Source: Fimenecus sp052273625 (GTDB taxonomy: Bacteria > Bacillota > Clostridia > Oscillospirales > Acutalibacteraceae). From it: a stretch of 64,000 nt of DNA. The translations under genes and the position numbers were made by a program. The DNA lies in assembly GCA_052273625.1 (NCBI GenBank), contig DAVZHW010000001.1, forward strand, positions 154,266 through 218,265. Reading direction: 5' to 3'. This document shows positions 34,142 to 43,028 of the stretch, one piece after another. Each line of letters opens with the position of its first letter. Position 1 is the stretch's first letter. Under the pieces are notes generated by a model. It was given only the letters and a program-made list of their open reading frames with translations. It made no database searches and was not told where the DNA came from.

Positions 34142-35077
34142 ATGCCATTAGTAACAACAACAGAAATGTTCAAGAAGGCTTACGAGGGCGGTTACGCTAT
34201 CGGTGCTTTCAATGTAAACAATATGGAGATTATACAGGGAATTACAAGAGCTGCAAAGAAGCTTGACGCTCCCGTAATCCTTCAGGTATCTTCAGGTGCG
34301 AGAAAGTACGCTTCACACGGCTATCTCGTTGCTATGGTAAAGGCTGCGGCGGAGGAAACAGGTCTCCCGATCGCTCTTCACCTTGACCACGGCCCCGACT
34401 TTGAAACTTGTAAGGCTTGCATCGACGGCGGATTTACTTCCGTTATGATCGACGGCAGTTCTCTTCCTTATGAGGAGAATGTTGCTCTTACAAAGATGGT
34501 AGTTGAATATGCTCACGCTCACGGCGTAGTTGTCGAGGGTGAGCTCGGTACTCTTGCAGGCGTTGAGGATGAGGTTGTAGTTGAGTCGGGCAAAGAGTCT
34601 TATACAAACCCCGATCAGGTTCTTGACTTCGTTACAAGAACAGGCGTTGACTCACTTGCTATTGCTATCGGTACTTCTCACGGTGCATATAAGTTTAAGC
34701 CCGGTCAGAAGCCCCAGCTTCGTTTCGATATCCTCGAAGAAGTTGAGAAGAGACTTCCCGGCTTCCCGATCGTTCTTCACGGCGCAAGCTCTGTAAATCA
34801 GGACGACATTAAGACAATCAATCAGTACGGCGGTCAGATGCCCGACGCTATCGGTATCCCCGAGGAGATGCTTCGTCAGGCTTCATCAATGGCAGTTTGC
34901 AAAATCAACGTTGACTCAGACATTCGTATCGCAATGACTGCTGCTCTTCGTAAGCACTTTGCAGAAAACCCTGCTGACTTTGATCCGAGAAAGTATCTCA
35001 CACCCGCAAGAGATGCTATCGAAGCAGTTGTTTCTCACAAGATTGAAACTGTTCTCGGTTGCGGCGGCAAGGCATAA
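34142..35077 (+). CDS. fba: Fructose-bisphosphate aldolase, class II
   Basis: A 311-residue zinc aldolase cleaving fructose 1,6-bisphosphate in glycolysis. Zinc and catalytic motifs: ALHLDHGPDFE (His and Asp), GELGTLAG (Glu), GTSHGAYKF (His) and VLHGASSV (His). The start MPLVTTTEMFKKAYEGGYAI is typical of the family. RBS AAGGAGTGG lies upstream. It is transcribed alone between a consensus promoter and a strong terminator. Confidence 0.96.
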   Translation: MPLVTTTEMFKKAYEGGYAIGAFNVNNMEIIQGITRAAKKLDAPVILQVSSGARKYASHGYLVAMVKAAAEETGLPIALHLDHGPDFETCKACIDGGFTSVMIDGSSLPYEENVALTKMVVEYAHAHGVVVEGELGTLAGVEDEVVVESGKESYTNPDQVLDFVTRTGVDSLAIAIGTSHGAYKFKPGQKPQLRFDILEEVEKRLPGFPIVLHGASSVNQDDIKTINQYGGQMPDAIGIPEEMLRQASSMAVCKINVDSDIRIAMTAALRKHFAENPADFDPRKYLTPARDAIEAVVSHKIETVLGCGGKA

Positions 35078-35099
35078 GCTGTTAAAAATCAATAATTTT

Positions 35100-35135
35100 C
35101 AGAGCTGTAATTTGAAATTACGGCTCTGTTTTTTT
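35100..35135 (+). terminator. Terminator of fba
   Basis: A 13-bp stem (35100-35112 with 35116-35128) with one G-T pair, loop TGA, followed by seven T. Confidence 0.9.
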
Positions 35136-35285
35136 ATGTTTTTCAAGAGTATTAAAAAAATATAAAAAAAGACTTTTAATTTGCCCTGTTTGGTGGTATA
35201 ATAACATCGATAATGTGGAATTTTATCTGCGAAAGCATATACATATTGAAGTGTGAAAAATCATAGATTAGGGAGTGAACCGTCT

Positions 35286-36581
35286 TTGGATAAGTTTGTT
35301 ATAACCGGCGGTCATCCGCTGAAGGGGGAAGTTACCGTCAGCGGTGCAAAAAACGCAGTAGTAGCAATTCTTCCTGCGACCATTCTTGCTAAAGATGTTT
35401 GCAGAATTGAAAATATACCGAATATAAGCGACGTTACCGCCATGATTAACATTTTGAATATCATGGGTGCTAAAATTAAATATATAAATAAGAACACAGT
35501 TGAAATTGATACAAGATTTATCAATTCTTATGTCGTTGAGCACGAGCTTTCAAAACAGCTTAGAGCATCATATTATCTTATCGGTGCGTTGCTCGGCAGA
35601 TTTAACAGAGCCGAGGTTGCGATGCCCGGCGGATGTTATCTCGGCGTTCGTCCGATTGATCAGCACATAAAGGGCTTTGAGGCTCTCGGTGCTACCGTTA
35701 CTATGGAAGAAAATGCTATGGTTAACGCAAGAGCAGACAGGCTTTTGGGTAATTCGATTTACCTTGACGTTGTGTCTGTCGGTGCTACGATAAACTGTAT
35801 GCTTGCCGCTGTCAGAGCAAGAGGACTTACTATAATCGAGAATGCGGCGAAGGAACCGCATATAGTTGACTTGGCAAACTTCCTCAATACAATGGGCGCT
35901 GATGTCAGAGGCGCAGGTACAGATGTTATTAAAATTCACGGCGTTGAAAATCTCCACGGTTGTGAGTATTCGATAATTCCCGACCAAATTGAAGCAGGAA
36001 CATATATGGTTGCCGCAGCGGCAACAAAAGGAAATGTGCTTGTTAAAAATGTAATTCCGAAGCACTTGGAGTCCATAACGGCAAAGCTTGTAGAGTGCGG
36101 AATCAATGTTGAGGAGTACGACGACGCTGTTAGGGTAAGCGCTACCGACAGGGCGGGCAAGTGTAATATTAAAACTATGCCGCATCCCGGCTTCCCGACT
36201 GATATGCAGCCGCAGTTTGCCGTGCTTTTGAGCATTGCAAAGGGAACGAGTATTATATCGGAAAGCGTTTGGGACAATCGTTTCAGATATGCCGAACAGC
36301 TTTCAAGAATGGGCGCACAAATACATGTTGACGGAAAAACGGCGGTTATCGAGGGCGTTGAAGGATTAAAGGGCGCACCGATTAAAGCCGATGACCTTAG
36401 AGCAGGCGCAGCTATGATGATAGCAGGTCTTGTTGCGACGGGCGTTACTGAAATTGAGGACATTCATCATATCGAAAGAGGATATGAGAATGTTGTCGAT
36501 AAGTTCAGAAGTCTCGGCGCTGACATTCAGAGGAAAGAATTTCCGGATGATGACCAAAAGGTTCAAATGGGCGCAGGCTGA
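35286..36581 (+). CDS. murA: UDP-N-acetylglucosamine 1-carboxyvinyltransferase
   Basis: A 431-residue enzyme for the first committed step of peptidoglycan synthesis, adding enolpyruvate to UDP-GlcNAc. The GAKNA motif near residue 20 and the loop VAMPGGCYLGVRPIDQH are intact; the Cys of this loop is the fosfomycin target, so a sensitive enzyme is predicted. The likely start is TTG at 35286 after GGGAG (35271-35275); the frame also extends to a GTG at 35253 without a good site. A TATAAT box lies at 35197-35202 with a poor -35. It is followed by its own terminator, then gltX. Confidence 0.94.
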   Translation: MDKFVITGGHPLKGEVTVSGAKNAVVAILPATILAKDVCRIENIPNISDVTAMINILNIMGAKIKYINKNTVEIDTRFINSYVVEHELSKQLRASYYLIGALLGRFNRAEVAMPGGCYLGVRPIDQHIKGFEALGATVTMEENAMVNARADRLLGNSIYLDVVSVGATINCMLAAVRARGLTIIENAAKEPHIVDLANFLNTMGADVRGAGTDVIKIHGVENLHGCEYSIIPDQIEAGTYMVAAAATKGNVLVKNVIPKHLESITAKLVECGINVEEYDDAVRVSATDRAGKCNIKTMPHPGFPTDMQPQFAVLLSIAKGTSIISESVWDNRFRYAEQLSRMGAQIHVDGKTAVIEGVEGLKGAPIKADDLRAGAAMMIAGLVATGVTEIEDIHHIERGYENVVDKFRSLGADIQRKEFPDDDQKVQMGAG

Positions 36582-36588
36582 GAAAAAT

Positions 36589-36618
36589 CGGAGCCTTCTG
36601 TACGGAAGACTCCGTTTT
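36589..36618 (+). terminator. Terminator after murA
   Basis: Inverted repeat 36589-36600 with 36603-36614, one mismatch, followed by TTTT. It lies 33 nt before gltX, so gltX needs its own promoter or read-through. Confidence 0.7.
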
Positions 36619-36650
36619 AAGTTATAAATTGTTTAATGTGGGGTGTCATT

Positions 36651-38324
36651 TTGACTGAATTTGAGAAACTTGCGGAGCTTCTTTTTCCGCACATAGATAA
36701 AACTCCCGAATATTACGAGGAGAAATATCCGCAGAGAAGCCTTAAAGAGGGCGCAAGGGTTACAAGATTTGCACCAAGTCCCACGGGTTATTTGCATATA
36801 GGCGGATTGTTCGGTGCTCTTACCGATATTCTTACGGCGCAGGCAACGGGCGGTGTTTCAATGCTCAGAATTGAGGACACCGACAAAAAGCGTGAGGTCG
36901 GCGACGGTGTTGACGCTATACTTGACGGCTTTTCGTCGTTCGGACTTGAGTTTGACGAGGGCGTTACGGGCAATGATACCGAAAAGGGCGAGTACGGTCC
37001 GTATACGCAGTCAAAGAGAGTTGAAATTTATCAAACTGTTGCAAAGCAGCTTGTAAAAGAGGGCAAAGCATATCCTTGCTTCTGCACGGCGGAGGAGCTC
37101 AACGAGCTTCGTGACAGGCAGGAAAAGGAGGGTGCGGCTTTTGCCGGATATTACGGAAAATGGGCAAAGTGCCGTGAGCTTACATACGGGCAGATTGAGG
37201 AAAAAATCAAAAACGGCGAAAAATATGTTTTGCGTTTCCGTTCCGACGGGGATGAAAACAGACGGGTTTACTTTGACGATATTGTCAGAGGAAAAATCGA
37301 GATGCCCGAAAACGTTATCGACGAGGTGCTCTTAAAGAGCGACGGTATTCCGACCTATCACTTTGCACACGTCTGCGACGACCATTTTATGAGGACGACT
37401 CACGTTATCAGAGGCGAGGAATGGATTTCCTCAACTCCGAAGCATATAGCACTTTTCAAGGCTTGCGGCTTTAAGCTTCCTAAGTATGCGCATACACCGC
37501 AGGTAATGAAAATTGACGAGGTTGACGGTACAAAACGTAAGTTTTCAAAGCGTAAGGACCCCGAAGCGGCTGTCAGCTACTTTATTGAGCAGGGCTATCC
37601 GAGCGAGGGACTTATAGATTATCTTTTGGGACTTCTCAACTCGAATTTCGAGGATTGGAGAAGGGCAAACCCGACTGAAAACGCTCTTAATTTCCCGTTC
37701 AATCTTAAAAAGATGAGCCCGAGCGGCTGCCTTTTCGACTTGGTTAAGTTGGCTGACGTCAGCAAGAATGCAATTTCAAAAATGAAGGCTCAAACGGTTT
37801 TTGATTACACGTTTAATTGGGCAAAGACTTACGACGAAACGCTTTACAGGCTCTTTGACGCAGATAAGCAAAAGGCTGTTGCGATACTCAATATCGACCG
37901 TGAAAACACGAAGCCGAGAAAGGATATTGCAAAGTGGTCCGAGGTTTTGGACTATGTAAGCTATCTTTATAACGAAACTTATAAAGAGAATTATACCCTT
38001 CCCGAAAATATCGCTCCCGAGGATGCGGCGGCAATAGCTTCGGAATATAAAAAGATATTTGATGTTACGGACGATAAGCAGGTGTGGTTCGACAAGATAA
38101 AAGCAATGTGCGAGCCGCTTGGCTTTACTCCGAATGTTAAGGAATACAAGCAAAATCCCGACAGCTATAAAGGTCATGTCGGCGACGTTTCAACTGTAAT
38201 AAGAATCGCTCTTACGGGCAGAACAAATACGCCCGATCTTCATTCGATAATCGCCGTTTTAGGTGCGGATGAGGTTACGGCAAGACTTGAAAAAGCCGAA
38301 AAGAAGTTTAAGGAGGAAAAATGA
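36651..38324 (+). CDS. gltX: Glutamyl-tRNA synthetase
   Basis: A class I synthetase of about 557 residues. HIGH region RFAPSPTGYLHIGG, SMLRIEDTDKKREVGDG, and the KMSKS counterpart KRKFSKRKDPEA. A leader of about 25 residues precedes the catalytic core. TTG at 36651 with GGGGTG upstream is preferred; ATG at 36636 has no ribosome binding site but is possible. A separate GlnRS follows at once, so this enzyme need only make Glu-tRNA(Glu). The stop overlaps the glnS start. Confidence 0.93.
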   Translation: MTEFEKLAELLFPHIDKTPEYYEEKYPQRSLKEGARVTRFAPSPTGYLHIGGLFGALTDILTAQATGGVSMLRIEDTDKKREVGDGVDAILDGFSSFGLEFDEGVTGNDTEKGEYGPYTQSKRVEIYQTVAKQLVKEGKAYPCFCTAEELNELRDRQEKEGAAFAGYYGKWAKCRELTYGQIEEKIKNGEKYVLRFRSDGDENRRVYFDDIVRGKIEMPENVIDEVLLKSDGIPTYHFAHVCDDHFMRTTHVIRGEEWISSTPKHIALFKACGFKLPKYAHTPQVMKIDEVDGTKRKFSKRKDPEAAVSYFIEQGYPSEGLIDYLLGLLNSNFEDWRRANPTENALNFPFNLKKMSPSGCLFDLVKLADVSKNAISKMKAQTVFDYTFNWAKTYDETLYRLFDADKQKAVAILNIDRENTKPRKDIAKWSEVLDYVSYLYNETYKENYTLPENIAPEDAAAIASEYKKIFDVTDDKQVWFDKIKAMCEPLGFTPNVKEYKQNPDSYKGHVGDVSTVIRIALTGRTNTPDLHSIIAVLGADEVTARLEKAEKKFKEEK

Positions 38325-39979
38325 TGGAAGAAATCAAAGCTTCAAACTTTATACACGATTTCATCGACGAGGATCTTAAAGAAGGCGTGTATGACCATGT
38401 ACAAACCCGTTTTCCGCCTGAGCCTAACGGCTATTTGCATATAGGTCACGCAAAGGCTATTTGCATAAACTTCGGCACAAGCGAAAAGTACAACGGCGTT
38501 TGCAATCTCCGTCTTGATGACACTAACCCGTCGAAAGAGGATATGGAGTATGTTGACGCTATTAAAGAGGATATCGAGTGGCTCGGCTTCAAGTGGAACA
38601 AGTGCCTTTTCGCTTCAAGCTATTTTGATTTCATTTATGAATGTGCAATTAAGCTTATCAACAAGGGACTTGCCTATGTTGACGATTTGAGCGCAGACGA
38701 AATCAGAGAGTACAGAGGAACGCTTACCGAAGCGGGTAAAAACAGCCCTTACAGAGACAGAAGCATTGAGGAAAACCTTGATTTATTCAAGAGAATGACC
38801 GATGGCGAGTTCGAAAACGGCGAAAGAGTTTTGAGAGCTAAAATCGATATGGCTTCTCCGAATATAAATATGAGAGACCCCGTTATTTACAGAATAGCGC
38901 ACATTTCTCATCATCAGACGGGCGACAAGTGGTGCGTTTATCCGATGTATGACTTCGCTCATCCGCTTTCGGACGCAAAAGAGGGAGTTACACATTCTCT
39001 TTGCTCGCTTGAATTTGAAAACCACAGACCGCTATATGATTGGTTCCTTAAAGCGTGCGAAATAGAGCAGCCCCCGAGGCAGATTGAGTTTGCAAGACTT
39101 AATCTTAACTATTGCCTTACAAGTAAGAGGAAATGCCTTGCGCTTGTAAATGAGGGTATTGTTGACGGCTGGGACGACCCGAGAATGGTTACGCTCAGCG
39201 GTATGAGAAGACGTGGTTATCCTGCGGCTGCTATCCGTGATTTTTGCGATAAGATAGGCGTTTCAAAGGCTTATTCGGTTGTTGATATGGGACTTTTGGA
39301 GGCTTGCGTTCGTGATGCGTTGAACTCAACCGCACCGAGAGCAATGGCGGTACTTGACCCGATTGAGCTTATCGTTGAAAACTATCCCGACGGACAGACC
39401 GAGGACATTGAAATTCCCGTTCATCCCGACCACCCTGAAATGGGCACAAGAACGGTTAAATTCTCAAAGCATCTTTTCATTGAGAGAGACGACTTTATGG
39501 CAGAGCCTGTTAAAAAGTATTTCCGTCTTTATCCCGACAATGAGGTCAGACTCAAGAGCGCATATTTCGTAAAATGCACACGCTTTGAGACTGACGAGCA
39601 GGGCAATCCCGTCAGAATTTACTGCACCTATGACCCCGAGTCGAAGGGCGGTGAGTCTCCCGACGGCAGAAAGGTCAAGGGTACAATACATTGGGTAAGC
39701 CGTGATGATTGCTTTAGGGCAACTGTTAATATGTATGACCGACTTTTCAATGTTCCCAATCCCTCGGATGAGACAAACGGCGATTTCAAGCAAAATCTTA
39801 ACCCTGATTCTCTTATCGTTCTTAAAGGTTGCGTTATCGAGGGTAGCCTTGAAAATGCAAAAGCAGGCGATGTGTTCCAGTTTATGCGTAAGGGTTATTT
39901 CTGTGTGGATAAGAATTCCGAAAAGGATAATAAGATATTCAACTTGACCGTTGCCCTCAATTCTTCGTGGGGCAAATAA
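38324..39979 (+). CDS. glnS: Glutaminyl-tRNA synthetase
   Basis: A 551-residue class I synthetase attaching Gln directly to tRNA(Gln). PPEPNGYLHIGHAKAIC carries HIGH; LRLDDTNPSKEDMEYVD is the GlnRS form of the motif; LTSKRKCLALV is the KMSKS counterpart. The C-terminal half has the two beta-barrel anticodon domains. ATG at 38324 is 7 nt from AAGGAGG; ATG at 38321 is also possible. GlnRS is uncommon in Firmicutes and is thought to be spread by transfer from proteobacteria or eukaryotes. It makes the Glu-to-Gln amidation route unnecessary here. Confidence 0.95.
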   Translation: MEEIKASNFIHDFIDEDLKEGVYDHVQTRFPPEPNGYLHIGHAKAICINFGTSEKYNGVCNLRLDDTNPSKEDMEYVDAIKEDIEWLGFKWNKCLFASSYFDFIYECAIKLINKGLAYVDDLSADEIREYRGTLTEAGKNSPYRDRSIEENLDLFKRMTDGEFENGERVLRAKIDMASPNINMRDPVIYRIAHISHHQTGDKWCVYPMYDFAHPLSDAKEGVTHSLCSLEFENHRPLYDWFLKACEIEQPPRQIEFARLNLNYCLTSKRKCLALVNEGIVDGWDDPRMVTLSGMRRRGYPAAAIRDFCDKIGVSKAYSVVDMGLLEACVRDALNSTAPRAMAVLDPIELIVENYPDGQTEDIEIPVHPDHPEMGTRTVKFSKHLFIERDDFMAEPVKKYFRLYPDNEVRLKSAYFVKCTRFETDEQGNPVRIYCTYDPESKGGESPDGRKVKGTIHWVSRDDCFRATVNMYDRLFNVPNPSDETNGDFKQNLNPDSLIVLKGCVIEGSLENAKAGDVFQFMRKGYFCVDKNSEKDNKIFNLTVALNSSWGK

Positions 39980-39993
39980 AGGAGAAATGTATT

Positions 39994-40668
39994 ATGAGAG
40001 CAAAAAAAGCAAAGGTTAAGGCTACGGGCTATGATATCGGTTGCAGGGTTGTGATGGCTTTGGCAGCAATCAGCGTGCCGATAGCGGCATATTTCGCCGA
40101 CCTTATTTATTATGTTATAGAGTCTCCCGTGTTTAAGCTCCTTGCACAGTATTCGGGCAGCGAGAACGACGACGGCTCTACATACGGCTATCTCGGAATA
40201 AATATGTTTGTCAAGAAGATATTGCCGCTTATACAGGAGTCCTCGGAGAACAAAACGAGCATAACCGACCTCTTGACCGGTCTTTCGGACATTAAAACGC
40301 CGCTTATAGTAACCACCGTTTTCTTTGCGTTGACAATTGTGATTGCACTTGCGGTATTTGTATCGGCTATCGCTTCAAACAACACAAAAATACATTTCGG
40401 CATTTCGGTTGCGGGTCTTGTATCGGTTATCGCTATGTTTATTTCTTTCCGTTATGTTTCGGCTCCGATTGTAAGCGGAACGGTCAACCTCGGCGATTTC
40501 TTTGAGTCGGCACTTATGAAAACGCTTCTGCCGTTTGTTGCAAGTGTATCGACCTTCAATCTGAGCACCGCATGGGTAATAATGCTTGTGATATTCATAG
40601 GCTTAGTTGTGCTTTCGGGCGCAAACCTGATTATCAATGCAGGCGAAAAGTCAAAAGCGAGTAAATAA
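39994..40668 (+). CDS. Four-helix membrane protein, unknown
   Basis: A 224-residue protein with hydrophobic segments near residues 20-42, 108-130, 140-158 and 195-215, short Lys-rich N- and C-termini, and an outside loop of about 60 residues between the first two. No family recognised. The ATG at 39994 follows AAAGGAG. It lies 14 nt after glnS, so it is probably transcribed with it, but a functional link is not evident. A strong terminator follows. Confidence 0.7.
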   Translation: MRAKKAKVKATGYDIGCRVVMALAAISVPIAAYFADLIYYVIESPVFKLLAQYSGSENDDGSTYGYLGINMFVKKILPLIQESSENKTSITDLLTGLSDIKTPLIVTTVFFALTIVIALAVFVSAIASNNTKIHFGISVAGLVSVIAMFISFRYVSAPIVSGTVNLGDFFESALMKTLLPFVASVSTFNLSTAWVIMLVIFIGLVVLSGANLIINAGEKSKASK

Positions 40669-40690
40669 TTGACAAGCTTTCATTAAAAAG

Positions 40691-40717
40691 CACCGACAAA
40701 TTTGTCGGTGTTTTTTT
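40691..40717 (+). terminator. Terminator after the gltX-glnS operon
   Basis: CACCGAC-AAATTT-GTCGGTG (40691-40710, fully palindromic) followed by seven T. Confidence 0.92.
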
Positions 40718-40741
40718 GTTACTTATTACAACGGATTTGGC

Positions 40742-40770
40742 TTGACATTTTGAATAATTAAAGATATCCT
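40742..40770 (+). promoter_or_regulatory. Promoter of the tandem membrane-protein pair
   Basis: TTGACA (40742-40747), 17-nt spacer, TATCCT (40765-40770). The -35 is perfect and the -10 is fair. It lies just before the RBS GGGAGGG. Confidence 0.55.
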
Positions 40771-40788
40771 TAAATGGGAGGGCTTGAT

Positions 40789-41313
40789 ATGGAAGAAAAT
40801 AACAAAAAACTCTCTGAAAATACAGCAAATGATGAAAATCACAGCGAAAAGCAATCTCTGGGCGATATGTTTTTCGGAAATAACCTTGATACCTTCAGCG
40901 AAAACGATAAAATAAACCGTGGATATCTAAAGGAGCTTTACGGCGAGGATATGGACTTTTTCAACAGAGAAATACGGATGACTCGCTCGGAATATATAAC
41001 ACGGTACAATCAAATACAAGAGGTTTACAAGCGGGAGCTTTCGGGAACGGTAAAAAGCTTTATATTTTTAGCTTCTGTTTTTCTTTTGACCTTGTTGCTT
41101 GCAAAGGCGTTTCAGTCAGTGGCGGATGGAGGAGCGTTTTTAATTCTGCAAAGATGGACGCTGGTAATTTCAATACCCATATTTTTATTTTTTGTGGTTA
41201 CCTTGCTTAAAAGACTGAAGGACGCTCAAAAAAGTATGGCACATTCTCTCAAGATGCTCGAAAAACGCAAAAACGATTGTATGGCTGAGGGAACGTATGA
41301 CGCTGAGTCGTAA
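40789..41313 (+). CDS. Membrane protein of unknown family, first of a paralogous pair
   Basis: A 174-residue protein. The N-terminal 85 residues are hydrophilic and end in the motif NREIRMTRSEYI. Two hydrophobic segments follow (about 90-108 and 122-143). The C-terminus is basic and ends CMAEGTYDAES. The ATG at 40789 follows GGGAGGG. The next gene encodes a clear paralogue with the same order of parts, sharing NRxYLxxLYxEDMxFxNxEI. No known domain recognised; the conserved N-terminal motif should lie in the cytoplasm or outside depending on topology, which cannot be told from sequence. Confidence 0.7.
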   Translation: MEENNKKLSENTANDENHSEKQSLGDMFFGNNLDTFSENDKINRGYLKELYGEDMDFFNREIRMTRSEYITRYNQIQEVYKRELSGTVKSFIFLASVFLLTLLLAKAFQSVADGGAFLILQRWTLVISIPIFLFFVVTLLKRLKDAQKSMAHSLKMLEKRKNDCMAEGTYDAES

Positions 41314-41325
41314 AAGGAGCAGGCT

Positions 41326-41883
41326 ATGAACACGGAAGAGAATAAAAAGGATAATAAAAACGCCGGAAAGGCGGATATGTTTGAGAATAACCCGAACACA
41401 TTTATCGAAGGCGAGAAAATGAACCGAGATTACCTTGTTAGTCTTTATAATGAGGATATGAGTTTTCTCAATAAAGAAATCAGAATGACTCGCTCGGGAT
41501 ATATAAAAATGTATTCCGATATCGAAAGCTCTTATCAAAACAGAAAAAAGGAAACGACAAAGCAGCTGATACCGATGATTGTAATGTATGTTATTGCGAT
41601 TGCGCTTGCGATTTTTTTGCGGCTGGTGTCAAAGGAGTTCTTTGCTCTTATGGATTTGTGGATGTTTGGAAATCCGAGGAGGGTTGCGGCTTATATAGGC
41701 GGAATATTTTTGGGCTTTTCGAGAGTGATATTCCTCTCAACAAGCACGATTCTTATAACTTATGTTGTGAAAATGATAAAAACATTAAAACGACTTGATA
41801 AATACAGAGAAAACGCATTAACTAAGCTTGAAGATAATAAGGCAGAATGTATGTCGGCAGGACAGTATGACGCAGGAAAATAA
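41326..41883 (+). CDS. Membrane protein of unknown family, second of a paralogous pair
   Basis: A 185-residue paralogue of the preceding product. It shares the block NNPNTFIEGEKMNRDYLVSL, then EDMSFLNKEIRMTRSGYIKM, two hydrophobic segments (about 78-98 and 125-150), and the ending CMSAGQYDAGK. RBS AAAGGAG is 7 nt upstream of the ATG and the gene is 12 nt after its neighbour. The pair could form a hetero-oligomer. A duplication followed by divergence is the simplest reading. Function unknown. Confidence 0.7.
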   Translation: MNTEENKKDNKNAGKADMFENNPNTFIEGEKMNRDYLVSLYNEDMSFLNKEIRMTRSGYIKMYSDIESSYQNRKKETTKQLIPMIVMYVIAIALAIFLRLVSKEFFALMDLWMFGNPRRVAAYIGGIFLGFSRVIFLSTSTILITYVVKMIKTLKRLDKYRENALTKLEDNKAECMSAGQYDAGK

Positions 41884-41930
41884 ATATGTGAGCTTTAATA
41901 AATATACAAAGTGTTTATCAAAACTATAAG

Positions 41931-41959
41931 TTGACACAAACGGAAAATTAAAGTAATAT
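41931..41959 (+). promoter_or_regulatory. Promoter upstream of the small anchored-protein pair
   Basis: TTGACA (41931-41936), 17-nt spacer, TAATAT (41954-41959). The leader to the next clear gene is about 165 nt. Confidence 0.65.
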
Positions 41960-42132
41960 AAAAACATAGTATATATGCAAAAGAATGGGGGAGATTCCAA
42001 TGAACAGGTAATCGAAAACAGAACAAACAATGTCTTATAAAAGGAGAATATTAGTATTTTATGGTTGGGATTATTTTACTGTCACAAGTTCAGGTACAGG
42101 CGCTATTGTGCCCATGAGTTAGGAGGGTTATT
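41960..42132 (+). other. Leader with several mini-ORFs, possible gene remnant
   Basis: No confident gene. A GGGGGAG site is followed by ATG-AAC-AGG-TAA (42000-42011), a three-codon ORF. In another frame ATG at 41975 gives 21 codons (MQKNGGDSNEQVIENRTNNV), and ATG at 42030 gives 30 codons (to 42122, starting MSYKRRILVFYGWDYF). These overlapping scraps, together with a good promoter, could be a decayed small gene or a leader with regulatory uORFs. Evidence is too thin to choose. Confidence 0.35.
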
Positions 42133-42597
42133 ATGAAAACACAAAAACGGACCTTATGGGTTTTGCTTGCACTTATGCAGGCGGCGGTATTGATATTGCT
42201 GATTTTGCAAATTGTTGAGCTTGCACCGAGAAGATGGAAGCTTAATGAGAACGTGAGCATTACCACAATTTCGGAGAACGGTCAAATGACAGGTGCTCCG
42301 TTGAAATTTTACGAAAGCGCTTTTGAGCACGATTACGGAAAGAGCCACGCAGACGGCGCAAGATATGTCAACGAGTACACTCTTTCATCGCAGACGGAAT
42401 GGATTTCCGAACAGTATGTAAGAAGCAACGGCTTTGTATCCGATATGAAAGCGGAAAAGCTTTGCTCGTCGGCAAATGACTTTGCTTATACCCTCTCGGG
42501 TGCTGAAAACAACAGTAAATGGCAGGTGTGGATAAGCTTCGGAGCAGATGAAGTGCCATATATTGCCGTTGTTGAAACGGGAGGCGAAACGAAATGA
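42133..42597 (+). CDS. Membrane-anchored small protein, unknown (upstream partner)
   Basis: A 154-residue protein with one N-terminal hydrophobic segment (about residues 9-30) and an extracytoplasmic domain of about 120 residues. No lipobox. RBS AGGAGGG is 7 nt before the ATG. The stop overlaps the next start in ATGA, so the two are translationally coupled and probably work together. No family recognised. Confidence 0.65.
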   Translation: MKTQKRTLWVLLALMQAAVLILLILQIVELAPRRWKLNENVSITTISENGQMTGAPLKFYESAFEHDYGKSHADGARYVNEYTLSSQTEWISEQYVRSNGFVSDMKAEKLCSSANDFAYTLSGAENNSKWQVWISFGADEVPYIAVVETGGETK

Positions 42598-43028
42598 AAA
42601 AATTAAAAATTTTTGCGGTAATAATATTTATTCAGCTCGCAGCGGTGCTTGCATTGACGGCTTATAACAATTCTTCGCTTTCAAAGGCGGTCGTGTGGAA
42701 CATAACCGAATATAAGCTGACGGCAGTTAAGCTGCACGGTGCGGACGACGAACAGCTGAAAAAGCTCAACAGTGAAATCAAGGCAAAGCTTGACGGCTTT
42801 ACGACAGATGAAAAAGCGCCTGCGTACAGCACATATACGGTGTTGAGCGACAGCAAGAATATGTCGGTGGTCGAAATAACGACCGATTTAAGAGCGTACA
42901 ACGAAGCGGAAAACAGCTTTGCGACCGTCGGTCAGGTTAAAAGCCGCCTGTTTGTGTTTGTGGATAACGGCGAGGTCAAAACCGATTGGCAGGAACAGAG
43001 CCCTTTGGGCAAGATGAAAATTGAATAA
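42594..43028 (+). CDS. Membrane-anchored small protein, unknown (downstream partner)
   Basis: A 144-residue protein with a hydrophobic N-terminal anchor (about residues 5-24) and an outside domain of about 115 residues with alternating beta-type strands and a helix (DDEQLKKLNSEIKAKLDGF). It overlaps the preceding gene by four bases. The layout matches its neighbour, suggesting a membrane complex of two similar small subunits. No known domain recognised. The 180 nt after it (43029-43209) are AT-rich and hold no gene I can support. Confidence 0.65.
   Translation: MKKLKIFAVIIFIQLAAVLALTAYNNSSLSKAVVWNITEYKLTAVKLHGADDEQLKKLNSEIKAKLDGFTTDEKAPAYSTYTVLSDSKNMSVVEITTDLRAYNEAENSFATVGQVKSRLFVFVDNGEVKTDWQEQSPLGKMKIE

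Noticed and set aside
35568..36185. 205-codon reverse frame opposite murA
   Set aside because: Shadow frame; murA is unambiguous on the other strand.
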